Shown in pieces: positions 7,444 through 17,969 of a stretch of 42,703 nt of DNA (position 1 is the stretch's first letter; each line of letters begins with the position of its first letter). The notes beneath the pieces are model-generated. The model searched no databases and was not told the DNA's origin. It saw only the letters and a list, made by a program, of their open reading frames with translations. The position numbers were made by a program, and so were the translations under genes. This stretch comes from Pseudomonadota bacterium (GTDB lineage: Bacteria; Pseudomonadota; Gammaproteobacteria; Burkholderiales; Gallionellaceae). The DNA lies in assembly GCA_021783995.1 (NCBI GenBank), contig JAJXTH010000021.1:1-42703 (forward strand). Direction: 5' to 3'.

Positions 7444-8892
7444 CTAAATGCTGTTCTTGTGATGATCGCCAACCCTTACGATCTTCATGGTATTGGTATG
7501 CCCCGATTTGCCTACAGCCTCTCCCACCGTCACCACGACCAGATCGCCGTCCTTGACATAGCCCAGTTCCACGAGCTTCTGTTCTGCGGCGATCAGCTCC
7601 TGTGCCGGCTGATTGTCGCCCCTGCTGGGGAAGTAGACAGGATGCACACCGCTGAACAGGGTGACCTTGGTCAGGGTCTGCTCCACGGGCGTGATCGCAA
7701 AAATGGGCACGCCCGCATTCACGCGAGACATCCACAAAGCCGTTGATCCTGACTGCGTCAGCGCAACGATCGCCTTCACATTGAAATGCGATGCTGCAAA
7801 CAGCGCCGACATCGCAATCGACTGGTCTATGCGGGTGAACTTGTGGTTCACGCCGCGGCGGTCTATGTCACGGTCTTCCGTGTGATGCTCTGCGTTCAGG
7901 CAGATGCGCGCCATCGCCTCTATGGTCTCGACGGGATAATCGCCGACTGCGGTCTCTGCAGACAGCATGACCGCATCCGTGCCATCCAGCACCGCGTTCG
8001 CCACATCCGACACCTCGGCGCGGGTCGGAATCGGATTGGTGATCATCGACTCCATCATCTGCGTGGCGGTGATCACCAGGCGGTTCTTGGTCCTCGCCAT
8101 CTTGATCATGCGCTTTTGTAATCCTGGGACCGCCGCATCTCCGACTTCCACGCTCAAATCGCCGCGCGCCACCATGATCGCATCCGAGGCTTCTATGATG
8201 TCCGCCAGCGCCGGAATTGCCTCCGCGCGTTCGATCTTGGCCATCAGCAGGCTCTGTCCGCCCGCCTCGTGCATCAGCTTCCTGGCATAGCGCATGTCAT
8301 CGCCGCTGCGCGGAAAGGAAATCGCCAGATAGTCGGCCTTGATCAGCGCCGCCGTCTTGATGTCTTCCTTGTCCTTCTCGGTTAGCGCAGGTGCTGTCAG
8401 CCCTCCGCCCTTGCGGTTGATGCCCTTGTTGTTGGACAGTACGCCTCCGCGCACCACCTTGCACACCACCTTGGATCCATTCACTTCGACCACATCGAAC
8501 TCGAGCATGCCGTCGTTCAAAAGCAGCACCGATCCCGCGCTCACATCGTTCGGCAGCTCCTTGTAGTCGAGACCCACTGTCTGCTGGTTGCCAAGCCCTT
8601 TGAGCTCCGCATCCAGTACGAAGGTGTCCCCCTTGTTCAGCGTGATCTTTTCATTTTCGAATTTTCCCACGCGTATCTTCGGCCCCTGCAAGTCCGCCAG
8701 TATGCCCACTGTATGCCCAACGGACTTGGCCGCAGCGCGCACAATCTCCGCGCGTTTCATGTGATCCTCAGCAGAGCCATGGGAAAAATTCATGCGCACC
8801 AGATCCACGCCCGCGCGGATCATTTGTTCCAGCACTTTCTGATCGTTGGAGGCCGGTCCCAGCGTTGCAACTATTTTGGTTCTACGCAGCAT
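7444..8892 (-). CDS. pyk: pyruvate kinase
   Basis: A 482-residue enzyme converting phosphoenolpyruvate and ADP to pyruvate and ATP. The start MLRRTKIVATLGPAS is the standard N-terminus; further landmarks are NFSHGS, ILADLQGPKIRVG, the catalytic segment LLMAKIERAEAI, MVARGDLSVEVG, TATQMMESM and DGTDAVMLSAETAVGDYP. A C-terminal domain follows (AIVALTQSGSTALWMSR and the VVVTVGEAVGKSGHTN end). The open frame continues upstream into pgk, but the ATG at 8892 with AGGAAT in front fits the family N-terminus. It starts 11 bases after the pgk stop, in the same operon. Its presence in a tkt-gap-pgk operon means the cluster can drive the lower glycolytic pathway as well as regeneration of Calvin-cycle intermediates. 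Confidence 0.97.
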   Translation of the reverse strand: MLRRTKIVATLGPASNDQKVLEQMIRAGVDLVRMNFSHGSAEDHMKRAEIVRAAAKSVGHTVGILADLQGPKIRVGKFENEKITLNKGDTFVLDAELKGLGNQQTVGLDYKELPNDVSAGSVLLLNDGMLEFDVVEVNGSKVVCKVVRGGVLSNNKGINRKGGGLTAPALTEKDKEDIKTAALIKADYLAISFPRSGDDMRYARKLMHEAGGQSLLMAKIERAEAIPALADIIEASDAIMVARGDLSVEVGDAAVPGLQKRMIKMARTKNRLVITATQMMESMITNPIPTRAEVSDVANAVLDGTDAVMLSAETAVGDYPVETIEAMARICLNAEHHTEDRDIDRRGVNHKFTRIDQSIAMSALFAASHFNVKAIVALTQSGSTALWMSRVNAGVPIFAITPVEQTLTKVTLFSGVHPVYFPSRGDNQPAQELIAAEQKLVELGYVKDGDLVVVTVGEAVGKSGHTNTMKIVRVGDHHKNSI

Positions 8893-8903
8893 GAGATTCC
8901 TAT

Positions 8904-10103
8904 TTAATTGTTTTTTGCACGCTCTTCCAGTATCGCAACAGCGGGCAGCGTCTTGCCTTCCAAGAATTCGAGGAATGCTCCGCCCGCCGTGGAGATGTAA
9001 GACAACTTGTCGTAGATGTCGTACTTCTGTATCGCGGCTATCGTGTCTCCACCGCCTGCCAGCGTGAATGCCCTGGTTTCGGCGATCGCCTTTGCAATGG
9101 CCTTCGTTCCCTCTCCAAACTGGTCGAATTCGAATACGCCCACCGGACCGTTCCACACCACTGTACCCGCCTTCATGATGATGTCGGCGATTTCCTGAGC
9201 GGAGTTGGGACCGATGTCAAAGATCATTTCGTTTTCGGCGACATCGTTTGCCGATTTCAGGATGGCCGGCGTGTTTTCATTGCCTGCGACAAACGGTGGC
9301 TCCTTGCCCACGACCACATCCGTTGCGATGGGGATCATCGCGCCGCGTGCGCTCATCTTCTCGATCAGCGCCTTGGCTGTGGGAACCAGATCATCCTCGC
9401 AGAGCGACTTGCCAACCGGATGTCCTGTCGCCTTCAGGAATGTATTGGCAATGCCGCCCCCAACCACCAGCTGCTCGCATTTTTCCGCAAGCGACTCAAG
9501 AACGGTCAGCTTGGTTGAAACCTTGGAGCCTCCCACGATCGCAACCATGGGACGCGCGGGTTGCAGCAAAGCCTTGGTCAGGGCCTCGAGCTCTTCGGTG
9601 AGCAGGATGCCTGCAGCCGCTACCGGCGCAAATTTCGCAACGCCATGCGTCGAGGCCTCTGCGCGGTGCGCAGTTCCAAACGCATCCATCACGAATACAT
9701 CGCAAAGCGCCGCGTATTTTTTCGAAAGCTCATCAATACTTTTTTTCTCGCCCTTGTTGAAACGGCAGTTCTCGAGCAGGACCAGCTCACCTTCTGCGAC
9801 GCTGAATCCGCCATCTATCCAGTCGCGGATAAGACGCACAGGCTTGCCAAGCTTGTTTGCGATCACGTCTGCAACAGGCTTCAAGGAGTTTTCTTCGGAA
9901 TACTCGCCTTCAACCGGACGCCCAAGATGTGAGGTCACCATCACGCGTGCGCCCGCATTCAGCGCAGCATTGATCGTCGCCATCGAGGCGGTGATGCGTG
10001 CATCGGATGTCACCTTGCCGTCCTTGACTGGCACGTTCAGGTCGGAACGGATCAGGACGCGCTTGCCCTTAAGATCCAAATCGGTCATTTTGATAACGGA
10101 CAT
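8904..10103 (-). CDS. pgk: phosphoglycerate kinase
   Basis: A 399-residue cytoplasmic enzyme transferring phosphate between 1,3-bisphosphoglycerate and ADP; in carbon fixation it runs in the ATP-consuming direction. Characteristic segments are [37 protein letters not shown], the hinge and nucleotide site [30 protein letters not shown] and the C-terminal [10 protein letters not shown] and [13 protein letters not shown]. The ATG at 10103 has AAGGA upstream. The gene lies between gap and pyk; a terminator-like hairpin just upstream (10135-10161) may reduce read-through from gap. Confidence 0.97.
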   Translation of the reverse strand: MSVIKMTDLDLKGKRVLIRSDLNVPVKDGKVTSDARITASMATINAALNAGARVMVTSHLGRPVEGEYSEENSLKPVADVIANKLGKPVRLIRDWIDGGFSVAEGELVLLENCRFNKGEKKSIDELSKKYAALCDVFVMDAFGTAHRAEASTHGVAKFAPVAAAGILLTEELEALTKALLQPARPMVAIVGGSKVSTKLTVLESLAEKCEQLVVGGGIANTFLKATGHPVGKSLCEDDLVPTAKALIEKMSARGAMIPIATDVVVGKEPPFVAGNENTPAILKSANDVAENEMIFDIGPNSAQEIADIIMKAGTVVWNGPVGVFEFDQFGEGTKAIAKAIAETRAFTLAGGGDTIAAIQKYDIYDKLSYISTAGGAFLEFLEGKTLPAVAILEERAKNN

Positions 10104-10133
10104 TGTTTTCCTTTTGAGTCTAAACTGTGAATC

Positions 10134-10161
10134 AAAAGGGCCGGCGCGATGCCAGCCCTTT
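10134..10161 (-). terminator. terminator-like hairpin between gap and pgk
   Basis: On the transcribed strand an 11-bp stem (aaagggctggc with gccggcccttt, one G-U pair, loop of five) is followed by TTTTGATT. It sits in the 63-base gap between gap and pgk and looks like a leaky internal terminator, which would make tkt and gap more abundant than pgk, pyk and fba. It could alternatively protect the 3' end of a processed tkt-gap message. Confidence 0.65.
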
Positions 10162-10166
10162 GTGAG

Positions 10167-11180
<1,014 letters not shown>

Positions 11181-11242
11181 TTATTTTGAATTTAGTCTCG
11201 CCCCGGCCAAGCCAGAACCTTATCTACCGTCACGTTTTAAAT

Positions 11243-13258
11243 CTACAAAATACCCTTGACTGCCTTGACGACGTTCTCAGCCGTGAAACCGAAGTGCTTG
11301 AACAATTCAGGCGCAGGTGCCGATTCACCGAAGCTGTCCATGCCGACGATAGCTCCATCCAGGCCGACGTATTTGTACCAGCCGCCGGTAACGCCCGCCT
11401 CGACGGCCACGCGCTTGATGCCCTTGGGCAGAACGCTGTCCTTGTAGGCCTGATCCTGCTTGTCAAAAACGGTCGTCGATGGCATGGATACCACGCGCAC
11501 GTTGACGCCTTCCGCAGCTAGCGCCTTCTGCGCTTCCATCGCCAACGAAACTTCAGATCCCGTCGCGATTATTATCGCCTGAGGCTTGCCGCCGACCGCT
11601 TCGGAAAGCACATATGCCCCCTTGCGGATGTTGGCAATCTGCTGAGCATCGCGTTTCTGGTACGCAAGGTTCTGACGGCTGAAGATTAGGCTTGTCGGGC
11701 CATCGTTGCGTTCGATCGCTGCCGCCCAGCTCACGATGGACTCGACCGTGTCGCATGGGCGCCACACTTCCATATTTGGTATGTATCTCAGCGTGGCGGT
11801 CTGTTCAACCGGCTGATGCGTGGGGCCGTCTTCGCCCAGGCCGATGGAGTCGTGCGTGAAAACAAAAATGACGCGCTGCTTCATCAGCGCTGACATGCGC
11901 AGTGCATTGCGCGCATATTCGGAGAACATCAGGAACGTGCCGCCGAAAGGCAGGAATCCGCCGTGCAATGCCATGCCGTTCATGATGTGCGACATGCCAA
12001 ATTCGCGCACGCCATAGCTGATGTAGTTGCCTGTCGTTTTTGCGTGCACATGCTTGCAACCTGTCCAGTTGGTCAGGTTCGAGCCGGTCAGGTCGGCCGA
12101 ACCGCCCAGGAACTCCGGCAATACAGGCGCCAGTGCGTTGATCGCATTCTGAGATGCCTTGCGGGTCGCAATGGTTTCACCCTTGGCATCGATCTGTGCA
12201 ATCGCAGCAGCCACATGCTGAGTCCAATTGGCGGGCAGCTCACCCTTGATGCGACGCTCGAATTCGGCCGCTTCGGCCGGGTATGCGGCGCGATATTCTG
12301 CAAACTTGTTGTTCCATAGCGTCTCCAGCCCTGCGCCGCGCGTGCGCGCATCCCAGGCTTCATAGACATGGGTAGGGATTTCAAAAGGGGGATAGTTCCA
12401 GCCTATGTGAGAACGCGTTGCCGCCACTTCCGCATCACCCAATGCAGCACCGTGCACGTCGTGGGTACCTTCCTTGTTCGGAGAACCCGCGCCTATGATC
12501 GTCTTGCAACAAATCAGGGTCGGCTTGTCGGTCACTGCCTTGGCGGCTTTTATTGCCTCATCGATTACTACAGGATCATGACCTTGGACGTCTGCAATCA
12601 CGTGCCAGCCATAGGCTTCGAAACGCTTCGGCGTATCATCCGTGAACCAGCCGTTGGTATGGCCGTCAATCGAAATTTCGTTGTCATCCCAGAAGGCGAT
12701 CAGCTTGCCCAGCCCCCAGGTTCCGGCCAGAGCGCAGGCCTCATGGGAAATTCCTTCCATCATGCAGCCATCGCCCAGAAACACATAGGTGTGATGATCT
12801 ACGATTTCATGTCCCGGCTTGTTGAATTCGGCAGCCAACAGTTTTTCTGCCATGGCCATGCCGACTGCATTGGTGATGCCTTGACCCAACGGCCCGCCGG
12901 TGGTTTCAACGCCAGGCGTATAGCCATATTCGGGGTGACCAGGCGTCTTTGAGTGCATCTGGCGGAAACGCTTCAGCTCCTCGATCGGCAGATCATATCC
13001 AGACAGATGCAGCAATGCATAAACCAGCATCGAGCCGTGGCCATTGGACATCATGAAACGGTCGCGATTGGGCCACTTCGGATTTGCCGGATTATGACGC
13101 AAATGACGGTTCCACAGCACATCGGCTATCTCTGCCATGCCCATGGGCGCCCCCGGATGACCGGAATTTGCTTTCTGCACGGCATCGACAGCCAGCATGC
13201 GTATTGCACCGGTTGTGTCATTGTATTTTGGCGGGGTAATGTTGCGATTTGCTGTCAT
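11243..13258 (-). CDS. tkt: transketolase
   Basis: A 671-residue thiamine-diphosphate enzyme that moves two-carbon units between sugar phosphates in the pentose phosphate and Calvin pathways. Seen are [10 protein letters not shown] near 31, the thiamine-diphosphate motif GDGCMMEG with the nearby [11 protein letters not shown], and the second-domain motif [15 protein letters not shown], followed by a C-terminal domain with [20 protein letters not shown] precedes the ATG at 13258. It is the first gene of the tkt-gap-pgk-pyk-fba operon; the 137-base region upstream contains a plausible promoter. No cbbR-type regulator gene is adjacent; the upstream neighbour is the NtrX-like regulator gene in the same orientation. 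Confidence 0.97.
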   Translation of the reverse strand: MTANRNITPPKYNDTTGAIRMLAVDAVQKANSGHPGAPMGMAEIADVLWNRHLRHNPANPKWPNRDRFMMSNGHGSMLVYALLHLSGYDLPIEELKRFRQMHSKTPGHPEYGYTPGVETTGGPLGQGITNAVGMAMAEKLLAAEFNKPGHEIVDHHTYVFLGDGCMMEGISHEACALAGTWGLGKLIAFWDDNEISIDGHTNGWFTDDTPKRFEAYGWHVIADVQGHDPVVIDEAIKAAKAVTDKPTLICCKTIIGAGSPNKEGTHDVHGAALGDAEVAATRSHIGWNYPPFEIPTHVYEAWDARTRGAGLETLWNNKFAEYRAAYPAEAAEFERRIKGELPANWTQHVAAAIAQIDAKGETIATRKASQNAINALAPVLPEFLGGSADLTGSNLTNWTGCKHVHAKTTGNYISYGVREFGMSHIMNGMALHGGFLPFGGTFLMFSEYARNALRMSALMKQRVIFVFTHDSIGLGEDGPTHQPVEQTATLRYIPNMEVWRPCDTVESIVSWAAAIERNDGPTSLIFSRQNLAYQKRDAQQIANIRKGAYVLSEAVGGKPQAIIIATGSEVSLAMEAQKALAAEGVNVRVVSMPSTTVFDKQDQAYKDSVLPKGIKRVAVEAGVTGGWYKYVGLDGAIVGMDSFGESAPAPELFKHFGFTAENVVKAVKGIL

Positions 13259-13322
13259 TTACTGACTCCTTCAAACATCCCTGAGGATGGGTTATATTCA
13301 TTGCCGAATTGTCAATTTATTG

Positions 13323-13351
13323 ATTATGCCGCACACCCCGCAATACATCAA
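13323..13351 (-). promoter_or_regulatory. possible sigma-70 promoter for the tkt operon
   Basis: On the minus strand TTGATG (-35) is separated by 17 bases from CATAAT (-10), about 65 bases before the tkt start codon and within the only sizeable gap between the ntrX-like gene and tkt. Both hexamers deviate from consensus by two bases or fewer. Placement is by eye only. Confidence 0.4.
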
Positions 13352-13395
13352 CCCAATCGAAGACAAAGGCCATGCACGAACAACGGGAAAAAACA

Positions 13396-14037
13396 TCACC
13401 CTTCGCTTTCAGCAGACTTTTTAGCTACTTTTATGCCCAGTTGTTTGAGTTTTCGATACAAATGCGTCCGTTCTAGCCCAATTTTCTCGGCCACGCGGGA
13501 CACATTGCCATCTTCCTTTTGCAGATGGTAATCAAAATATATCGCGTCAAAATGCTCGCGCGCTTCGCGCAGCGGCAAATCCAGAGGTAGCGTAAAATGC
13601 CTGGAAGATCCATCGATCTCCACAACCAGATTCTGCACCGCATCGGTGACTGGCATTTGCGGTCTCGGTGCCCCCTCCTTGATTGCGTGCGCTATCGTTC
13701 CCAATAGCTTTTGCATCGATATCGGTTTTTCAAGAAAATCCACCGCCCCGATGCGGGTAGCCTCGACTGCCGTCTCTATCGTGCCGTGGCCCGACATCAT
13801 CACCACAGGCATCGTGAGCATATCCTGTTCCACCCACTCCTTCAGCAAGGTCACGCCGTCGATATCCGGCATCCATATATCCAGGAGCACCAGGTCCGGT
13901 TCATTTTCCTGTCGGAAACAACGAGCCTGATGTGCATTTTCGGCAAGTGCCACCTGGTACCCTTCATCGAAAAGGATTTCAGCCAGCAACTCCCTTATCC
14001 CCACTTCATCGTCAACCACCAATATCTGTTTGCTCAT
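13396..14037 (-). CDS. NtrX-like response regulator lacking the AAA+ domain
   Basis: A 213-residue protein with a receiver domain (DD at 9-10, phosphorylation site Asp53 in LVLLDIWMPDIDG, MSGHG, Lys104 in FLEKP). A short linker leads to a Fis-type helix-turn-helix at the C-terminus (about 175-203, GNVSRVAEKIGLERTHLYRKLKQLG). Both ends closely follow NtrX, but the sigma-54-activating AAA+ module of about 240 residues expected between them is absent, giving a RegA-like layout. It should bind DNA but cannot activate sigma-54 RNA polymerase by itself. The start ATG overlaps the stop of the NtrY-type kinase gene (TAATG), so the two are translationally coupled and very likely partners. Confidence 0.88.
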   Translation of the reverse strand: MSKQILVVDDEVGIRELLAEILFDEGYQVALAENAHQARCFRQENEPDLVLLDIWMPDIDGVTLLKEWVEQDMLTMPVVMMSGHGTIETAVEATRIGAVDFLEKPISMQKLLGTIAHAIKEGAPRPQMPVTDAVQNLVVEIDGSSRHFTLPLDLPLREAREHFDAIYFDYHLQKEDGNVSRVAEKIGLERTHLYRKLKQLGIKVAKKSAESEG

Positions 14038-16160
14038 TATCCCAGCTCCTCGTTCAGCGGCAGGCTGAAACTGACACATGCTCCGCCATTGACATGATTT
14101 TCGACATTTATCTTGCCGCCATGCTCTTCGATGATCTTCTTGACGATCGCCAACCCCAGTCCCGTACCCTTGGTTTTTGTCGTCATGTACGGCTCGAAAA
14201 CCCTGGATAATGCGTTTTCCGAGAAACCGCTGCCGTTGTCCAGCACGCGTACATATATTTCACCGTCCATATTTTCTGTGCTCAGGGTTATCTGAGGATT
14301 TGGCAATCCCTGCAATGCATCCTGCGCATTCTGCAATAAATTATGCAAAACCTGACGCAATCTTGTTGCATCTCCATTTATCCTGGCGCAACCTGCATTT
14401 AGTTTCAAGGCAATCGGAACGGCATTGGCCTCGTATAATCCAAGCACTTCCTTGACCAGCTTGTGTATATCCAGTTCTGTCAACCTCAATACCGGGCCGC
14501 GCGCATAATCGGCAAAATCGCTGACCATGTTTTTCATCGCAGCCACCTGGCTCACGATGGTTTGCGTTGCGCGCTGCAAAAGCTTCGCGTCGGGCTCATC
14601 CAACTTGCTGCTCAATTTGAATTGCAACCGCTCTGCGGACAACTGTATCGGCGTAAGCGGATTCTTGATTTCATGGGCCAAACGGCGCGCCACTTCGCCC
14701 CAGGCAGACTGACGCTCGGCTTGCAACAGGTGAGTGATGTCGTCGAAAACCACGACGAAGCCGGCCTCTGCTCCCTGTGGCAGGCGCGTACCGCGCATCA
14801 GCAAAATCTGCACGCCATTCTTGCTCAATCGCTCGATCTGTCGCTGCCATTCGCCGTTGCTGGTATCTGCAAAAGCAGCCGTTATCGTCTGGCAAAAGGT
14901 ATTAAGCAGCGCGTACTTTTCCGCAATGTTCTGCAGTGATACGCGCTGCATCTCGTGCAGAGGCACGCCAAGAATCTGTTCAGCGCTGGTATTTCCCGAG
15001 CGCAGCCTGAACTCTCCATCCAGAGCCAATACGCCCGAAGACAGATGGGTAAGCACGCTCTCCAGATATCCTCTGGATCTCTCGACCTCGCGCTGCTGTC
15101 TTTCGCTAACGCGCTTGGCATCAGCCAGCTGTTGCGTCATCTGATTGAACAGCCCGGTCAGCGCCCCCAGTTCATCGCTGCTGCGTATCGGATGGCGGCC
15201 GGTAAAGTCACCCTGCGCGACCGCGCGCGTGCCCTCGGCCAACGCCTCGAGTGAGGAACCGAGCCGTTCACTGATGAAAAAAGCGACTGAAATTGCGGTC
15301 AGCAAAACCACCAGCAATGACAACGTCAGCGTGATGCCATAAAGGCGCTTCAGCCCCACCCTGGATAGCGTCAACTCCTGATAATCGCGATAAACAGCTT
15401 GCACCGTTTCCGCGTCCGCCTCAATCTGTTTGGGGACAGCCTGATTGAACTGCAATATGTAATTCTTGCCCGTATAACTGTTTGCGCTGACCAGCACCAG
15501 CACCCTCAATACCATGGCCTTGTTGGGCAGTTCCTCAATGGCCGCATAATTTCCCTTTTCGCGCACCTCCTGGATCAGCTTGTCATCAGGAACATCCGGC
15601 AAGAGCACGTTATTGATTGCGGCAAACGCGACCATCCTGCCGCGAATATCGAACAGCGTCGATTCCTGAACCGCCCCTTCGTCGACAAGCTGAGTCAGCG
15701 CGCTCTGAAACTGCTTCGGGTTTTTTTCCGATAGCAGCAGCGCAATAAACTGGGTCTTTTTCGTCAAATCCTTCAAGCTGTTGTCCAGACTGCTTTTGCC
15801 AAGGTTCAGTCCGCCTTCCAGCGCCTTCTCGACTCTCACGTCAAACCACGACTCGATGCTTTTGGAGAGAAAACCGACCGATACCGCATAAACCAGGATG
15901 CCAGGCAGCACTGCGATGAGCGTGAAAAAAAGCACCAGCCTGAGTGTCAGCTTGGCACCAAATACCTTGTTCTTCAGTTTCTCTCGCAGCCGCCAGATCT
16001 GAACGCCTACCAGCCCCAGCAATCCTGCCGCCAAAAGGCCCATCAGAGCCAGCAGGCTATAATAGTTCATCGAAAAAACCTCGGTATTCGCGCTGCTGCT
16101 GGACAGCAGATACAACAGCCCCATGCCGGCAACGATGCTCAGGATGATCAGGTATTTCAA
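14037..16160 (-). CDS. NtrY-type sensor histidine kinase
   Basis: A 707-residue inner-membrane kinase. Hydrophobic helices lie at about 2-19, 34-56, 72-97 and 274-297, with a periplasmic region of about 175 residues between the third and fourth. A HAMP linker (about 298-350), a PAS domain (about 360-475), a His kinase domain with His496 in LAHEIKNPLTPIQLSAERLQ, and an ATPase domain with DNGSGF and GTGLGLAIVKKI follow. The LTPIQLSAERLQ string is typical of NtrY. NtrY kinases have been linked to nitrogen or redox responses in other bacteria; the signal here is unknown. The start is taken as TTG at 16160, with GGAG eight bases upstream and directly after the DUF4390 stop; an ATG 36 bases further in is possible. 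The partner is the NtrX-like regulator just downstream. Confidence 0.9.
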   Translation of the reverse strand: MKYLIILSIVAGMGLLYLLSSSSANTEVFSMNYYSLLALMGLLAAGLLGLVGVQIWRLREKLKNKVFGAKLTLRLVLFFTLIAVLPGILVYAVSVGFLSKSIESWFDVRVEKALEGGLNLGKSSLDNSLKDLTKKTQFIALLLSEKNPKQFQSALTQLVDEGAVQESTLFDIRGRMVAFAAINNVLLPDVPDDKLIQEVREKGNYAAIEELPNKAMVLRVLVLVSANSYTGKNYILQFNQAVPKQIEADAETVQAVYRDYQELTLSRVGLKRLYGITLTLSLLVVLLTAISVAFFISERLGSSLEALAEGTRAVAQGDFTGRHPIRSSDELGALTGLFNQMTQQLADAKRVSERQQREVERSRGYLESVLTHLSSGVLALDGEFRLRSGNTSAEQILGVPLHEMQRVSLQNIAEKYALLNTFCQTITAAFADTSNGEWQRQIERLSKNGVQILLMRGTRLPQGAEAGFVVVFDDITHLLQAERQSAWGEVARRLAHEIKNPLTPIQLSAERLQFKLSSKLDEPDAKLLQRATQTIVSQVAAMKNMVSDFADYARGPVLRLTELDIHKLVKEVLGLYEANAVPIALKLNAGCARINGDATRLRQVLHNLLQNAQDALQGLPNPQITLSTENMDGEIYVRVLDNGSGFSENALSRVFEPYMTTKTKGTGLGLAIVKKIIEEHGGKINVENHVNGGACVSFSLPLNEELG

Positions 16161-16165
16161 GAGCG

Positions 16166-16750
16166 CTACTCCGTTTTCCTGCGTACTACACCCTCTGGAG
16201 GACGTATCGTCCAGCGGTACCAGCCGGAATCAAAATTCCAGTCCTTGCTGGTCAGCACATTTACCTGCATCAATTTGGGAAGCTGCTTGGTATCGAGGCG
16301 CAATCTCACCGACGCGGTATAGCTGCCACCCTTCTTCATCGAATCAGCCGGAAAGTAGGCGGAAATCTGGCGCTCCAGTATGCGCATCATTTCATCCAGG
16401 CTGGTGAAGTTCTGGAACAGTGCGCCTCGCGAAATGCGATATTGCCTGGTCAACGCATTATAGGAAAGCTTGATGGTCTGATCGCTCTGAAAGACCGTTT
16501 CGTCTAGCCAGTACCAGCGCGACCTCGTCAGCGAAAATTCGCCGACGAAATAGAGCGGCACGCCCAGAGACAGCGTCTGCTGCACGACAGGATTCAGGTT
16601 TACATTGAAATTGGCTACCAGCTGATAGCCCTCATCAGTCAACCTCAACTCTGCATTGTTCACACCTATGCCGTCGGCATATGACCATGCAGCAAACAGC
16701 CACATGGCAAGTCCCAGCAGAAACTTAAGCTGTCTTTTGCAGCAAGGCAT
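16166..16750 (-). CDS. DUF4390 family exported protein
   Basis: A 194-residue protein with a signal peptide (KRQLKFLLGLAMWLFAAWSYA) and then a soluble, probably beta-rich domain with LYFVGEFSLTRSRWYWLDE, LSYNALTRQYRIS and a final KDWNFDSGWYRWTI stretch. This matches the DUF4390 family, proteins of unknown function that in betaproteobacteria usually sit between rsmB and an ntrY-type kinase gene, as here. Localisation between the membranes and genetic linkage suggest a link to envelope sensing by the kinase, which is inference. The ATG at 16750 lies inside the 3' end of rsmB, giving a 26-base overlap; an ATG at 16762 is an alternative, but the shorter start gives the better signal peptide. Confidence 0.82.
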   Translation of the reverse strand: MPCCKRQLKFLLGLAMWLFAAWSYADGIGVNNAELRLTDEGYQLVANFNVNLNPVVQQTLSLGVPLYFVGEFSLTRSRWYWLDETVFQSDQTIKLSYNALTRQYRISRGALFQNFTSLDEMMRILERQISAYFPADSMKKGGSYTASVRLRLDTKQLPKLMQVNVLTSKDWNFDSGWYRWTIRPPEGVVRRKTE

Positions 16751-17969
16751 AGAAGAATCCATCATGCTGATCGTTTGGCAACAACTGGCTTTCCGGCAAA
16801 TCCATATGACGGGCATCCGGATGCGCTGCCAGAAACTTTCCCACCACCTCCTGGTTTTCCTGCCTGAACACCGAGCAGGTGGCATAAAGCAACATGCCGC
16901 CTGGTTTCAGAAGCCTCCACAAGGATTGCAGAATTTCCGCCTGCTGTATAGCGAAAGATGTGATGTCTTCCTTTCTCCGCAACCACTTTATGTCTGGATG
17001 TCGGCGCACCACACCGCTGGCAGAGCACGGGACATCAGCCAGTATGCGCTCGAATGGCCTGCCGTCCCACCATCCTTCAGGATTCGAGGCATCCCCCGCA
17101 AGCAATTTCGCCTGCAAGCCGAGGCGCTGCAAATTTTCCCTTACGCGCTGCAGGCGCTTTTCATCCTTGTCCAGCGCAACCACGTCGACTTCAGAAAGCT
17201 CCAGGATATGCGCAGTCTTGCCTCCTGGTGCGGCGCAAGCATCCAGTACGCGCATGCCGCGCTCTGCATTCAGAAATCTTGCTGCAAGCTGTGCACCGGC
17301 ATCCTGTACCGACACCAATCCCTCGAAAAACCCCGGCAGCCTGTTCACGGATACCGGTTTTTCCAGCTGAAGCGCTTCCTGTCCTATTTGTCTTGCAGGG
17401 ATACCCTCTTCGGACATCCGTGCGAGATAACCTTCAGTGGATATGCGCCTCCGGTTCACGCGCAGCGTCATGGGCGGACGCTGGTTGCCCGCTTCAAGTA
17501 TTGCAGCCGCAACCAGATCGCCATACTGGGATTTCAATTCATCGATCCACCAGTCAGGGTGATTGTACCTGGCTGTTCCTTGAACCTCCGGAGGACATCT
17601 CAAAAAATTGCGCAATACCGCATTTGCCAGCCCGCGGACTTTTGGGTTCAGAGTAACTGCAGATCTCACGGCATGATCCACCACGGCATGCTGCGCTGCG
17701 CTGCTATGCTGAAGCTGAAACAAGGCGACCAGCAGAAGATGCTTGATTCGGCTGTCAGTCACAGGCTTGTGCGTCAATGCGCCAAGCGTTGCATTGAGTT
17801 CGCTGTAAAACCGCAGTGTGCCGTAGCTCAGATCCTGCAGGGCCGCTCGCTTCGCTGGTTCCCATCCCGATTTCTTCGATAGCGATTCATCCAGTGCCTG
17901 GTTGAGATTGCGCCCGTCCAGCAGCACTTGCTGGACGATCTGCGATGCGGCCAATTGGATGTTCAGCAT
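16725..17969 (-). CDS. rsmB: 16S rRNA (cytosine-967-C5)-methyltransferase
   Basis: A 414-residue enzyme methylating C967 of 16S rRNA with S-adenosylmethionine. The N-terminal NusB-like helical domain (about 1-140) contains LRFYSELN and ANAVLRNFLR. The C-terminal Rossmann methyltransferase has the SAM motif DACAAPGGKT near 243-252, the two family cysteines Cys315 (ADVPCSASGVVRRHPDIKW) and Cys365 (YATCSV), one acting as nucleophile and one releasing the product. The ATG at 17969 follows the fmt stop codon without a gap. It is part of the def-fmt-rsmB translation-related operon that continues into DUF4390 and the NtrY/NtrX genes. Confidence 0.95.
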   Translation of the reverse strand: MLNIQLAASQIVQQVLLDGRNLNQALDESLSKKSGWEPAKRAALQDLSYGTLRFYSELNATLGALTHKPVTDSRIKHLLLVALFQLQHSSAAQHAVVDHAVRSAVTLNPKVRGLANAVLRNFLRCPPEVQGTARYNHPDWWIDELKSQYGDLVAAAILEAGNQRPPMTLRVNRRRISTEGYLARMSEEGIPARQIGQEALQLEKPVSVNRLPGFFEGLVSVQDAGAQLAARFLNAERGMRVLDACAAPGGKTAHILELSEVDVVALDKDEKRLQRVRENLQRLGLQAKLLAGDASNPEGWWDGRPFERILADVPCSASGVVRRHPDIKWLRRKEDITSFAIQQAEILQSLWRLLKPGGMLLYATCSVFRQENQEVVGKFLAAHPDARHMDLPESQLLPNDQHDGFFYALLQKTA

